A stretch of DNA of 39,658 bases from Verrucomicrobiaceae bacterium UBA7681. Lineage in GTDB: Bacteria; Verrucomicrobiota; Verrucomicrobiia; Verrucomicrobiales; Verrucomicrobiaceae. Under the pieces are notes generated by a model. The model saw nothing but the letters and a program-made list of their open reading frames with translations. It was not told where the DNA came from and made no database searches. This document shows positions 8,284 through 16,686 of this stretch, in pieces. The stretch spans positions 12,207 to 51,864 of the forward strand of contig DLGZ01000069.1 in NCBI GenBank assembly GCA_002482965.1, given 5' to 3'. Position numbers and translations under genes: made by a program. Each line of letters starts with the position of its first letter. The stretch's first letter is position 1.

Positions 8284-11200
8284 TTACGGCCTCTGCCGCC
8301 AGATGCGGAAGAGCTTAATGCAGCGGTGGATAGATGTGAAGCCAGGGCCTTGCAGCGTGTCCAAGCAGATGTCAGTGACTTTCCCGTAGCGGTCTGCCAG
8401 ATGCAGTCCGGGGCCGGCAGAGGAAGCGTCCTTTGTCCGGGACAGAAGTCTCTCTTCGGCCAGCTTGGCATTATCATGGCTGCGTCTCTCCCCTGCGGTG
8501 TCTCCCAGCTTTCTAAACTGTTCCTCGCTTTCCTCGTTTAGACTGATGCATTCATCGAGATCATCCGGGCTGGCACGGTGATAAAACACGGAGGCCAGAT
8601 TGCCCTGGGTGGCTGCAATGCCTCTCTTATTGTTGGTGGTACGATGCAGCTCCAGTGCTTCCGTAAGGCTCGCAATGGCCTCGTCAAACATCTTGCGATT
8701 AGAATAAAGATTACCCAAATTGCCTAAACCGTTGCCCCGGCCGCGGTCATCCTGCACTTCAGGTCGAGCGGCTTCCTCGTTGCGCGCCTGATAAAATTTC
8801 AGCGCCTTTTTGAACCACTGCTCTGCTTTCTCCTTATGACCCAGATGGCTTTCAATCATGCCATACTCTGCATATACAATGGCCAGATTGCCAAGGTCCT
8901 GTCCCAGGCCGCGGTCCAGAGGCAGCGTTTCACTGACTTTTTTTGCCTTGTCGTGCTGCCTTTCAGCCTGCTTGTAATATTCCCAATACTCGGTCAGATC
9001 GGCTTTCGACCAGCCCTGAAAGGCGCTCGCGGGGCTGCTCTTCTGGCTGCGTTTGCGGGCGTTCGCTTCAGCGCGGTTGTTGGCGGTAGTTCGAAAAGCC
9101 ATGGCAAGGTCGATCAGAAGGTTGCCACGGTTTCCATGCAGGTCGCCAATGACGGCGTTGTCCACGTTGGCTTCCGATTCAAACAGCTTTTCTGCATCAT
9201 CCATGCATTGGATGGCTTCGTTGGTCTTGTTCAGGTGGCGTTTGGCCAGGCCTTGCGCCACGAGGAGCCTGCCTCGGGAGCTGATGTCAGAGTTGAAGTG
9301 GTCTTCCGTCAGGGTGACCGCTTGCTGAGTCCATAGTTCGCGGTCCATGGCGGTCTGCACCAGATCTGCCGCACGAATGGCGCATCCGGCATAGACGATC
9401 AGTGGCGCTGCAGCGGCGGGCTTGTCCCGGCTCTGCAAAGGAGCGTAAAATTCATTGGCGATGGAATGGCCGCGCTTAAAATTCTCCTCCTCCAGGCTGA
9501 ACAGGGCCGCCGCGTTTCGTGAATGGCTGCCGCCACGCCTGAACTCCTCCCCGCAGTAGCACATGACGGCGGCGTAGTGGTCTGAGAAGGCGCGCAGTAG
9601 GGGCCTCCGCATCTTGGGATCAGCCTGTGTCTCCCGCTCGCAGAACTCGCGTACAAGGTCGTGCAGCCAGTAGCGGTCAGGACTTTCATCGTCAATCTCG
9701 ACCAGGCTGATAGAATACAGGCGCAGCATCAGATGCTTAGCTTTATTCAAGGCTTCCTCCGGCTTGGGCAGGTGGCCCCAGCACACCGCCGCCACGGCGG
9801 CAGAATCAAAACGTGCTGGAAAAACTGCAAGCTTATAAAACGCCTCGCGCTCCTCGGCGCTCAGTTCCTGAACGCTGAAAGTGAAGCAGCGCGTCAGGAG
9901 TTGAACAAGGCCTTCAGGATCAGACGCCCCGGACAGCGGCACATTGCGGATGTCAGCGAAGAATGCCGCAGCACCTCCGCGCATAAGCCGGCCTCTGTGG
10001 TGCCATTGGCTGACAACGATGCTGATCGCCAGAGGCAGGCCACCGGTGACCGCCATCACTTCCTCTACGTAATGCTCCAGCCCGCCAGCTAGCGCGGACT
10101 CTTGAAGCCACTGGCGGACGTCGTCATCATCCATGGGGCCCAGCTCAAGGCGGTTGGCATTGGTCAGAACCCCCGGAATTTTTAGCATGTGCCTGGAGGT
10201 CACAACAAACAAGGACGGAAGACGCTGCCCAGGGAGGGGCAGCAGCGGCCGGAGCTGCTTTTCATCAAAAGCGTTGTCCAAAATGACGATGACAGGGTTC
10301 CTGCCTAGATAGTCAAGGTAGATGGTGCGCACGGCCTCGAGATAGGCGTCGCTGTCTGGATGCTGCTCTTTGAGGAGAGCAAATTTTGTGGCCGCAATAC
10401 CAAAGTCCTTTTTGCAAATTTCCTCCAGAGCCACGATGGGCGGCTTGCAGCCCTGGCCGGCTACGGAGCTTTCCTCTTTCCGGTGGCCCCAGAGATCCAC
10501 GGAGACTTTTTGGTGGTCTGCCAGTCCGGTGGCGAAATGCTCGGCCATCTCTGTTTTGCCGATGCCGCCCATGCCCTTGATGGATGCACAAATAGTCGCA
10601 GTGCCGCTCGTTGAGGCGGCAAGCATTCGCTTGAGATCGAGAAGGCTTTTCTTGCGGCCGAAAAATTCGCCTGCCACGGCCTTGGCCGCGGTCTCCTGGG
10701 GGTGGGCAGGTTCCTGCACGGCCTTTGTCAAGGCGCGGCTGATAAAGGCAAAATTTCCTTCTCCTGATTTGAGATAAACAAAGCGCCGGTTGGGGGCGGC
10801 CAGGGCTTTTGCCAGCGGTCGGCCCTCGGAACTGCCCACAAGAAGGATCAGGTGGTTGTCTTTCGCCGTCAGCAAATGATCAAACACCATGGAGTCCGGC
10901 GTGCGTGCCTCCAGAGAGTCCGGACCAGATACCACAAACTGCACCCAGATCTTCCAGCCTGCCAGGGACTCCTGGACATCAGGCTCCAGACGTAACACAC
11001 AGGCGGCCACCAGTGCTGCTGCGGCGATCTGGTGCCCGTCGGCGATCTCGTCGAACTTGAGTTCGTAATCATCATCACCAAAGGCCTTGTCCTCCACCAG
11101 GGCCCAGCGGAAGCACTGCTCGCTAAATTTTTCCTCCTGCCCCATTCCCAGCGCAATGTGGGTCATGCCCGTGTCGAGCTTTTCAGGTACGTCTCTCCTG

Positions 11201-12396
11201 ACCGCCAGTGCGTAGGCTGGATGCGCATACATGTGGCCCTTGGTATCCGTGGTAAACCGGTCCACCCTCACACACACAGGGCTGGGCGGTTTGGGTTCGC
11301 CGCTTTCGGCAGCTCTCTTTCTCACCAGTAGCGTTCGCGTGGTCGCACTGTTGCGGCAGGGTCCGTCGGCGGGGGGAGTCAGTACGGAGCCACGTACAAA
11401 AGGTTCACCTTCGATATTCTGAATGGGGTGGTCATGCACAACCTCCTGCTGGACATCGTCCATCTCTGTTTGGCTGCCGATCTTCTCGCGTACGTCGGCC
11501 ATAGGGCCGTCTTGGAGGTGGCTGATTTTGCTGACATGCGCCAGCCACTTCACCAGCGCATGCTGCTTTTCTGTATACGCCGCTTTGATCTTGGTGCTGT
11601 CCATGGCCTTGAGTATTTGTTGGATTTGTTTCTGGGCCTGTCCTTTGGCATCGTGATAGTGGGACCTGCACCACTGAACAAAATGGCGGTTCTTGGGTTT
11701 GAACGCGTTGATGACATGATCGAGCGGTATATGCCCCACCTTTTCCTTCCATTTGTGATAGAGGCTGAGAAGCGTTTTGGTGCCCTCATCCAGTTGGTCG
11801 ATCTTTGGATAGCCGTCGGCAGAGACAGCCTCCCATGGGACGCCTGGGCTGATGAGCTCCGCGAGCAGCCTGAAGCAGACCTTGATGATTCTGTTCTCGC
11901 TGTCCGGCTCTGTAGAGTAGGCGGAAAATTCGGACGGCAGTTCGAATTCCAGAGTGTCCCAGCAGGCTCCCATGAGCGTGTCCTTGCCGGGTCGGCTAAT
12001 TGACGAGTCATTGAACGTTCCGACAAGCTGTTTTTTCCACCAGTCATTTTTTGTTTCTTCCTTTGGAAGACTCCATTTCATTGCATCCGCCCACTCATGC
12101 GTCCAGTGACCGATGAATATCTCATTTGGATTGCGTCCAGCGTTACTAAGAATTTTTTTGCTTCGTGGCTGCTTGCTGTCGAGCAGCTTGCTCCAGCTTG
12201 AACTCCACGAGTAGTGGTGCTCCGCGGCGTCCTGTACTTTGGCAACAAGCACCAGCACTGCATATTGGTGTGGCTTGGCGGGAGCCCGAGGCGTTTCCTG
12301 GTGCTCGTCGCCGTTCGCATGCTTGATCACCCAATGGTTGAACCAAAGGCGCCGAGGGGTGCTGGTTTCATCCCAATTAAAAACAAATTTGATCAT
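8284..12396 (-). CDS. STAND/NLR-like ATPase: unknown N-terminus, NB-ARC, TPR repeats
   Basis: 1370 residues from the ATG at 12396, which has an AAAGGA ribosome-binding site; a GTG 60 bp upstream is possible but lacks one. The NB-ARC core has a P-loop GMGGIGKTEMA near residue 607, Walker B VIVILDN near 702, GGLPLA near 787, and a winged-helix YWLHDLVREF near 910 in the place of the MHD motif. The C-terminus (~990-1340) carries TPR-like repeats such as GNLGNLY...AIASLTEAL. The N-terminal ~590 residues are not a recognised TIR, nuclease or protease; residues ~375-590 weakly recall a Lon-like fold. Bacterial NB-ARC/TPR STAND proteins commonly act as ligand-triggered oligomerising switches, several of them in phage defence. 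It lies downstream of a 2TM-beta protein and an XRE regulator on the same strand. Confidence 0.85.
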   Translation of the reverse strand: MIKFVFNWDETSTPRRLWFNHWVIKHANGDEHQETPRAPAKPHQYAVLVLVAKVQDAAEHHYSWSSSWSKLLDSKQPRSKKILSNAGRNPNEIFIGHWTHEWADAMKWSLPKEETKNDWWKKQLVGTFNDSSISRPGKDTLMGACWDTLEFELPSEFSAYSTEPDSENRIIKVCFRLLAELISPGVPWEAVSADGYPKIDQLDEGTKTLLSLYHKWKEKVGHIPLDHVINAFKPKNRHFVQWCRSHYHDAKGQAQKQIQQILKAMDSTKIKAAYTEKQHALVKWLAHVSKISHLQDGPMADVREKIGSQTEMDDVQQEVVHDHPIQNIEGEPFVRGSVLTPPADGPCRNSATTRTLLVRKRAAESGEPKPPSPVCVRVDRFTTDTKGHMYAHPAYALAVRRDVPEKLDTGMTHIALGMGQEEKFSEQCFRWALVEDKAFGDDDYELKFDEIADGHQIAAAALVAACVLRLEPDVQESLAGWKIWVQFVVSGPDSLEARTPDSMVFDHLLTAKDNHLILLVGSSEGRPLAKALAAPNRRFVYLKSGEGNFAFISRALTKAVQEPAHPQETAAKAVAGEFFGRKKSLLDLKRMLAASTSGTATICASIKGMGGIGKTEMAEHFATGLADHQKVSVDLWGHRKEESSVAGQGCKPPIVALEEICKKDFGIAATKFALLKEQHPDSDAYLEAVRTIYLDYLGRNPVIVILDNAFDEKQLRPLLPLPGQRLPSLFVVTSRHMLKIPGVLTNANRLELGPMDDDDVRQWLQESALAGGLEHYVEEVMAVTGGLPLAISIVVSQWHHRGRLMRGGAAAFFADIRNVPLSGASDPEGLVQLLTRCFTFSVQELSAEEREAFYKLAVFPARFDSAAVAAVCWGHLPKPEEALNKAKHLMLRLYSISLVEIDDESPDRYWLHDLVREFCERETQADPKMRRPLLRAFSDHYAAVMCYCGEEFRRGGSHSRNAAALFSLEEENFKRGHSIANEFYAPLQSRDKPAAAAPLIVYAGCAIRAADLVQTAMDRELWTQQAVTLTEDHFNSDISSRGRLLVAQGLAKRHLNKTNEAIQCMDDAEKLFESEANVDNAVIGDLHGNRGNLLIDLAMAFRTTANNRAEANARKRSQKSSPASAFQGWSKADLTEYWEYYKQAERQHDKAKKVSETLPLDRGLGQDLGNLAIVYAEYGMIESHLGHKEKAEQWFKKALKFYQARNEEAARPEVQDDRGRGNGLGNLGNLYSNRKMFDEAIASLTEALELHRTTNNKRGIAATQGNLASVFYHRASPDDLDECISLNEESEEQFRKLGDTAGERRSHDNAKLAEERLLSRTKDASSAGPGLHLADRYGKVTDICLDTLQGPGFTSIHRCIKLFRIWRQRP

Positions 12397-12723
12397 GGTT
12401 CCTTTTTTTGAAGGCGCATCTATTCTGAAGGCGTGCTGAGAACGCAAGTAAAACACGGTTACATATTAAACAAATTGTTTAGATTTATAACGTTGAGTGG
12501 AAGGACTCAAGGAGAGGTTGAGGAAGTGCGGTTGACCTATTGGCGTTTAGACTTGGACACGTGGTTGTGAATGTGTGGGGCACTAGGCGAGGGGTGACAT
12601 GCGGTCAGGATGCCATGTCCTTCCTCGCCTTGGCCAGTCACCCCGGAACCTGCGCGTTTTTTGTTGGGACTTGTTCGCGCGCAGGCTGTTGTGCCGCTTG
12701 TCTCCGAAGCGGCTTGCCTGGTC

Positions 12724-13458
12724 TCAAATGTTTTCGTGACTGCGTGCCTTGGTGGGAGGCCTCTCCATTTTTGTTGGCATCCCCTCGGGAAGCCGGGTGT
12801 CATAGGCAGGGGGAACGACTTCTTCACCCTTCTTCAGCCGTGTGAACCGGATGAGCCCCCGATCCACAACCGGCGGGGACGTCACTGGGACGGGAGCAAG
12901 CAAGGCATAGCTGCCGCTGATGATCGTGCCATTTTCGAGTACTTCGAGGTCCGTGAAACCGTAAATGGTCTGGTGATCCGCCGTGACCATTTGATAGGTG
13001 AAGCGAAGCCGTCCGTCCGAGCAAATCTCCGCCCATTCAGTGCGCCATGGGGCCTTCGCCTGGCAGCAGATAATTCGGCCGTCCACCTCACGGCATTGAA
13101 ACAGGCGAGTGCCCGTGATCCGGAGCAGATTACCCTCGAGAATGAAATTGCATTCTCCCGAATGAGAGAACACGCCATCGCTGTGATGAACGACATACAT
13201 GAACCTTCCTTCTACGATAGATTTCTTAGCCGGCGGCACGTGGTTTCCGACGACGTCCGCGAGAATCGAAACGACCACCCCGGCTACAGCGAGGAAAGTT
13301 CCGAAAAGCTGGACGTGCTTGTTGGGAGAGAGGCGGGGCTGGACGACGCCGTTGTAGAAGTCAAGCACCTCGAACGAAGACCATCCAAAGATGAAGATGC
13401 CTGAGACGGTGAGAACAACAGAGATGTTACCACTGAGGAATTGAATGAGGTCGAGCAT
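12724..13458 (-). CDS. 2TM plus beta-rich protein, Cap15-like architecture
   Basis: 244 residues from the ATG at 13458; an earlier ATG at 13551 would add a Ser/Arg-rich, non-membrane tail and is less likely. Two helices span residues ~5-27 and ~50-70. They are followed by a ~150-residue soluble domain rich in predicted strands (EGRFMYVV, NLLRITGTRLF, GRLRFTYQM, GLIRFTRLK). The order 2TM then a small beta domain that opens with a GxxxY-type strand and ends with a GxIxFxR strand resembles the SMODS-associated 2TM-beta family to which the CBASS effector Cap15 belongs. No CD-NTase gene is nearby. Similarity was judged by eye. A long antisense frame over the same region looks like a shadow. It lies 327 bp upstream of the STAND gene on the same strand. 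Confidence 0.6.
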   Translation of the reverse strand: MLDLIQFLSGNISVVLTVSGIFIFGWSSFEVLDFYNGVVQPRLSPNKHVQLFGTFLAVAGVVVSILADVVGNHVPPAKKSIVEGRFMYVVHHSDGVFSHSGECNFILEGNLLRITGTRLFQCREVDGRIICCQAKAPWRTEWAEICSDGRLRFTYQMVTADHQTIYGFTDLEVLENGTIISGSYALLAPVPVTSPPVVDRGLIRFTRLKKGEEVVPPAYDTRLPEGMPTKMERPPTKARSHENI

Positions 13459-13864
13459 AGAAGCTGAATTTTGGAGTTGTTGAGAGAATGAAATTTTTTG
13501 CGAAACTGAAGCGGTTGGATTCCGAACACAAAACCGACGCAGGAGGAGCATCTGACGGGCATGGCCGCAGACGTGCTCCGCGGGAGGGGGGCGCCCGGGC
13601 GCGCTTGCATTTGGGCGTTTCCGCTTTAGTTGTTGTTGTGGCAGCTGAGACCTTCATGACGAATCGGATTGTTCGGCAATGATGGCAGAAGATGTGTGCT
13701 GCTGATAGAGACTGACATGCGTGGGACCTGTGTGCGGCCTGCGTGGTGGCGGGAAAACAGGGCTCGCACCTCATGCACGACAATGTCGGAGGCAACCGTT
13801 CATGGGCCCATGGAAGAACTGCGAACAAATCACTGACCGCCATTCGTCAAGCTTCTGCTGGAAG
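13459..13864. other. Gene-free 406 bp between XRE copy 1 and the 2TM-beta gene
   Basis: No convincing gene. One long minus-strand frame (to 13843) is His/Pro/Ser-rich and has no domain. A perfect 12-bp palindrome CATGGGCCCATG is at 13801-13812, and a very GC-rich block lies near 13575-13605. The promoter for the 2TM-beta gene should lie here, but no clear -35/-10 pair or ribosome-binding site could be chosen. Confidence 0.5.
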
Positions 13865-14326
13865 CTAAACGTAAGATTGGCCTGGTGAGCTGGTAACCAG
13901 GGATTGCAGTTTGATGGCGAAGCTAGAGGGTACTGTTTCCTGCCCCAGCTCCCAACGGCGTTGCCTCTGATGAATGACGCCTACTACCTGCGCCAGCCCT
14001 TTTTGGTCCAGGCCCCGGTATCGTCGCACTTTCAATACAAGATCAGCGGGTGTCTGCTGGGCAACTGGGTAGTACCCGAGAAACTTCAAGATTCCCGGCC
14101 ACGTGGACACGACAGGCTGTCGCTCGTCACGTTCCCAACGGTCGTAAACTTCACGCAGGGTGCCGAGCTGCAGGGCTACATCCTCCTGGCTCAATCCCAG
14201 CATCAATCTGCGGTTGCGGAGGTGTTGACCCAGACTCCTCGGCTGGGAGATCATCCCTTTCTTCCTCAGCATGAATGCTTTGAGTGTCTCATGTGCCACC
14301 CGAATCGTAAAGTAGCAAAAAGGCAA
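13865..14326 (-). CDS. Tandem-HTH XRE-like protein, copy 1
   Basis: 153 residues if translation begins at a TTG codon (14326). The first helix-turn-helix (~residues 30-95) contains GQHLRNRRLMLGLSQEDVA, then LREVYDRWERDERQP and FLGYYP, the pattern of small XRE-type DNA-binding proteins. The second, weaker HTH-like half (~105-145) has YRGLDQKGLAQVVGV and RRWELGQE. Two paralogues and one broken remnant occur elsewhere in the window, all on the minus strand. The TTG start is supported only by conservation of MPFCxFTI; an internal ATG (at the MLRKKG segment) is the alternative. It is the first gene of a minus-strand series with the 2TM-beta and STAND genes and could regulate them. Confidence 0.75.
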   Translation of the reverse strand: MPFCYFTIRVAHETLKAFMLRKKGMISQPRSLGQHLRNRRLMLGLSQEDVALQLGTLREVYDRWERDERQPVVSTWPGILKFLGYYPVAQQTPADLVLKVRRYRGLDQKGLAQVVGVIHQRQRRWELGQETVPSSFAIKLQSLVTSSPGQSYV

Positions 14327-14335
14327 AATAGGGTG
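14322..14335 (-). repeat. Conserved 5' block of XRE family, copy 1
   Basis: The minus-strand 14-mer CACCCTATTTTGCC spans the putative TTG start and is identical at all three intact family members. It could be start-site context, a promoter (TATTTT as -10) or an autoregulatory operator. Confidence 0.7.
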
Positions 14336-14502
14336 ACGTATTTTTCAAATGAGTGTCAAAATGTTCCAGAGATGATTTGCGTTTCAATGACCGGAAGGCG
14401 GTTGCGTGGGAAGGAAGCTTTCTTTGGCGGGAAAGTGGGACAGCGCTACGTTCTCAGTCGAATGGCGCGGCAAGTTTCATGGCTGGCGTGAGACGCGATC
14501 AT

Positions 14503-16311
14503 TTATTTCCGGCCCCTGATGATGTCCATCAGTGTGCGCTTCCTAGGCTTTGGCGGATCTTCTGGCATGGGCAGGGCACGTGGTGGGGTGGGTGATGGCA
14601 GGTTTTTTTGAAGTCGTTCGTTCACCTCGTTCTCGGTGGTCAAGGACTGGAGCATCTGCACGTTATTGGCGTCTAACACGTCTTTGCTGACGATGGCACC
14701 GCCGTCTTTGGGGTCGACGAGATGGGGACAGATCAGCAGGATGAGCTCCTCCCGCGTCTTGGTGTTCTGGCGTCTTCCAAAGAGAGCGCCGACGATGGGG
14801 ATGTTGCCGAGCAGGGGGACTTGGGCGCGGGTGTCGGTGAAGTTGGTGTCGATGAGGCCGCCGATGACGACGGGCACCTGATGCTTGGCGACGACGGTGC
14901 CGCTGACGGTGCGGGACTGCACGGTATCGACGGCCTGGCGCTGGAAGCCGTTGTTGTTGGGGACGAGCACCGTGGCGCCATCGGTGGTAATGTTGGAGTT
15001 TTCCTGGAGCAGACGGAGGGTGACGGTTTTGTCGGCATTGATGTTGGGTGTGATGAGCAGCGTGGTGCCGACGGGGCGGAATTCGATGTCGGTGCTGCCC
15101 TGGGTGACGACGTTGTTGATCGCGCCCGGTATCACCGCGCCGCCGTTGAAGCTGCGGTTCAGCGGGCGCTCCTCGCCGATGAAGAGGCGGCTGACTTCGT
15201 TGTTGGCGATGAGCAGGGTGGGCGTGGAGACGACGCGCACCTGGCCTTTCTCTTCAAGCACTTGAATGCGGGCGCTGAAGTTGTTGCTGGCAAAGCGGAA
15301 GCTCAAATCGCCAGCTTGCGAGGGATTGGCCCCGAAACCGGCCTGGAAGCGCCCGTTGTCGAAGAGGTAATCGACGGCGCTGCGGTAGCCCTGGTCCATG
15401 CGCACGCGGAGAATTTTGACCTCCAGCAGCACGGTCTGTGTCGGCACATCGACGCTGGTGATGAGCGCCTTGATCTGCGTCATCGCACGGCTGTCGCCGG
15501 TGCGGACGATGACTTTGTTCAGCCGCTGAATGACAGTAACGAAGATGTTCACGCGGTCGTCGAGCAGCTTCTCGGCGTTGTCGGCACGGTCTTCGAGGGT
15601 TTGAATCTCCTCCGCCGTGAGGTTTTCCACGCGCTGGATTGCTGGCAGTGTTTGAAGAGATGCGGTGTTACCGCCCATGCCTAATCCGTTTCCAAAACCA
15701 CCGTTGCGTCCCACCGACATACGAGCACCCGCGAGGCCACCTGCACCATTCACTTGTGCACTGCTGTTCAGGGCTGTGTTTCCCGCCTGCCCGCTCACTC
15801 CCAAATTCTGGCTGCGGCCATCGACGATGTCGAAGCGCTGGAAGCGCTGCTGCAGTTCCATGGTGGCTTGGAAGTCCTGCATGAAGTTGCTCTGGTTCAT
15901 GCGCACGCGCGGGCCATAAAGATCTTGGATGGCGCGGCCCACATCGTTCGCGTTCGGGAAACGCAGGTCGAAGACCTCCGTGAGCTCTTCCTGGAAGCTG
16001 CCGAGGTCGCGCTTGAACTCCTCAGGGGTGTGGATGCGGATGATGCCGCTTTTGTCATCCTCACGGAACCACAGGTTATGCGAGCGGCACAGCGCCTCCA
16101 CGGCGTCGCGGACCTCCACTTGGGTGAGGTACAGGCTGACGATGGTTTTTCCGGCTTCAACGGAGCTGACGACATTCAGGCCACCGGCCTCGGACAAAAT
16201 GCGGGAGGCATCCGAGAGCGGCACCTGACGGAGGTCAATGACTTCCATGCGGGCGGTTTGGGCCAGCGCGTCGCCGGCGAGAAGTGAGAGCAGGAACAGG
16301 AGACGTTTCAT
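14503..16311 (-). CDS. gspD: Type II secretion/type IV pilus secretin
   Basis: 602 residues. A Sec signal peptide (MKRLLFLLSLLAGDALAQ) is followed by N-domain repeats (~20-130: DLRQVPLSDASRILSEAGG, then FDLRFPNANDVGRAIQDL) and a C-terminal secretin beta-barrel domain with VSTPTLLIANN, PVGTTLLITPNI, VVIGGLIDTN and the diagnostic VPLLGNIPIVGALFGRR...REELILLICPHLVD. It forms the multimeric outer-membrane gate. A Gly/Asn-rich insertion lies around residues 170-215. It is the last gene of the long minus-strand operon, and its ATG overlaps the preceding stop by 4 bp. GspD versus PilQ cannot be fully settled, although the N-domain and pseudopilin context favour a T2SS-like machine. Confidence 0.92.
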   Translation of the reverse strand: MKRLLFLLSLLAGDALAQTARMEVIDLRQVPLSDASRILSEAGGLNVVSSVEAGKTIVSLYLTQVEVRDAVEALCRSHNLWFREDDKSGIIRIHTPEEFKRDLGSFQEELTEVFDLRFPNANDVGRAIQDLYGPRVRMNQSNFMQDFQATMELQQRFQRFDIVDGRSQNLGVSGQAGNTALNSSAQVNGAGGLAGARMSVGRNGGFGNGLGMGGNTASLQTLPAIQRVENLTAEEIQTLEDRADNAEKLLDDRVNIFVTVIQRLNKVIVRTGDSRAMTQIKALITSVDVPTQTVLLEVKILRVRMDQGYRSAVDYLFDNGRFQAGFGANPSQAGDLSFRFASNNFSARIQVLEEKGQVRVVSTPTLLIANNEVSRLFIGEERPLNRSFNGGAVIPGAINNVVTQGSTDIEFRPVGTTLLITPNINADKTVTLRLLQENSNITTDGATVLVPNNNGFQRQAVDTVQSRTVSGTVVAKHQVPVVIGGLIDTNFTDTRAQVPLLGNIPIVGALFGRRQNTKTREELILLICPHLVDPKDGGAIVSKDVLDANNVQMLQSLTTENEVNERLQKNLPSPTPPRALPMPEDPPKPRKRTLMDIIRGRK

Positions 16312-16679
16312 TGCAGGCGGAGGGTTTGTTTGAGCGGCAGCACTTCAATGGTGGCGCTTTCTTTGGTGAGTTCGCTGAGCTGAAGGCTGAGGTGGCTGAA
16401 TTCGCCGGAAAGACTGAGCGCGCCGCCCTGTTTGAGCGCGAGCACCTGCTTGTTCACCTCAATGATGACGAGCCCCTGGCCGGTTTGACTGATGATCTTG
16501 CCACGCATGATCACAGTCGGTAAAGTTTTAGCGTTCGACTGGCCGCCCGCACCCGCCATGAGCAATTGTTGAAGCGCCGCATCTGGCACGGTGGGATCGA
16601 GCGGCGGTGTTGGTGGTGCTGGCGTCTGGGCGGATGCCTGTGAGGCCAACAGGAAGGCGGTGAGTAGCAGGTGTTTCAT
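16308..16679 (-). CDS. Small exported secretion-system protein (GspC/PilP-like position)
   Basis: 123 residues from the ATG at 16679, chosen because it opens a clean signal peptide (MKHLLLTAFLLASQASAQ); upstream in-frame sequence overlaps gspF and is not signal-like. After a Pro/Thr-rich linker there is one small beta-rich domain (~50-123) with VIMRGKIISQTGQGLVIIEV. The layout matches the periplasmic linker proteins GspC/PilP, which touch the secretin, but no inner-membrane anchor remains after signal cleavage. Placed 7 bp after gspF and overlapping the secretin start by 4 bp, it is most likely a secretin partner. The family was not directly recognised. Confidence 0.7.
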   Translation of the reverse strand: MKHLLLTAFLLASQASAQTPAPPTPPLDPTVPDAALQQLLMAGAGGQSNAKTLPTVIMRGKIISQTGQGLVIIEVNKQVLALKQGGALSLSGEFSHLSLQLSELTKESATIEVLPLKQTLRLQ

Positions 16680-16686
16680 CAATGAT

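Noticed and set aside
12610..13404. 264-residue plus-strand open frame over the 2TM-beta gene
   Set aside because: No domain or ribosome-binding site; the minus-strand frame has two clean transmembrane helices and a coherent beta domain.
13427..13843. 138-residue minus-strand open frame upstream of the 2TM-beta gene
   Set aside because: Low-complexity His/Ser/Pro/Arg composition, overlaps the 2TM-beta start in another frame, no family resemblance.
14722..15684. 320-residue plus-strand open frame over the secretin
   Set aside because: Asp/Gly/Glu-rich shadow produced by GC-biased codons of the secretin on the other strand.
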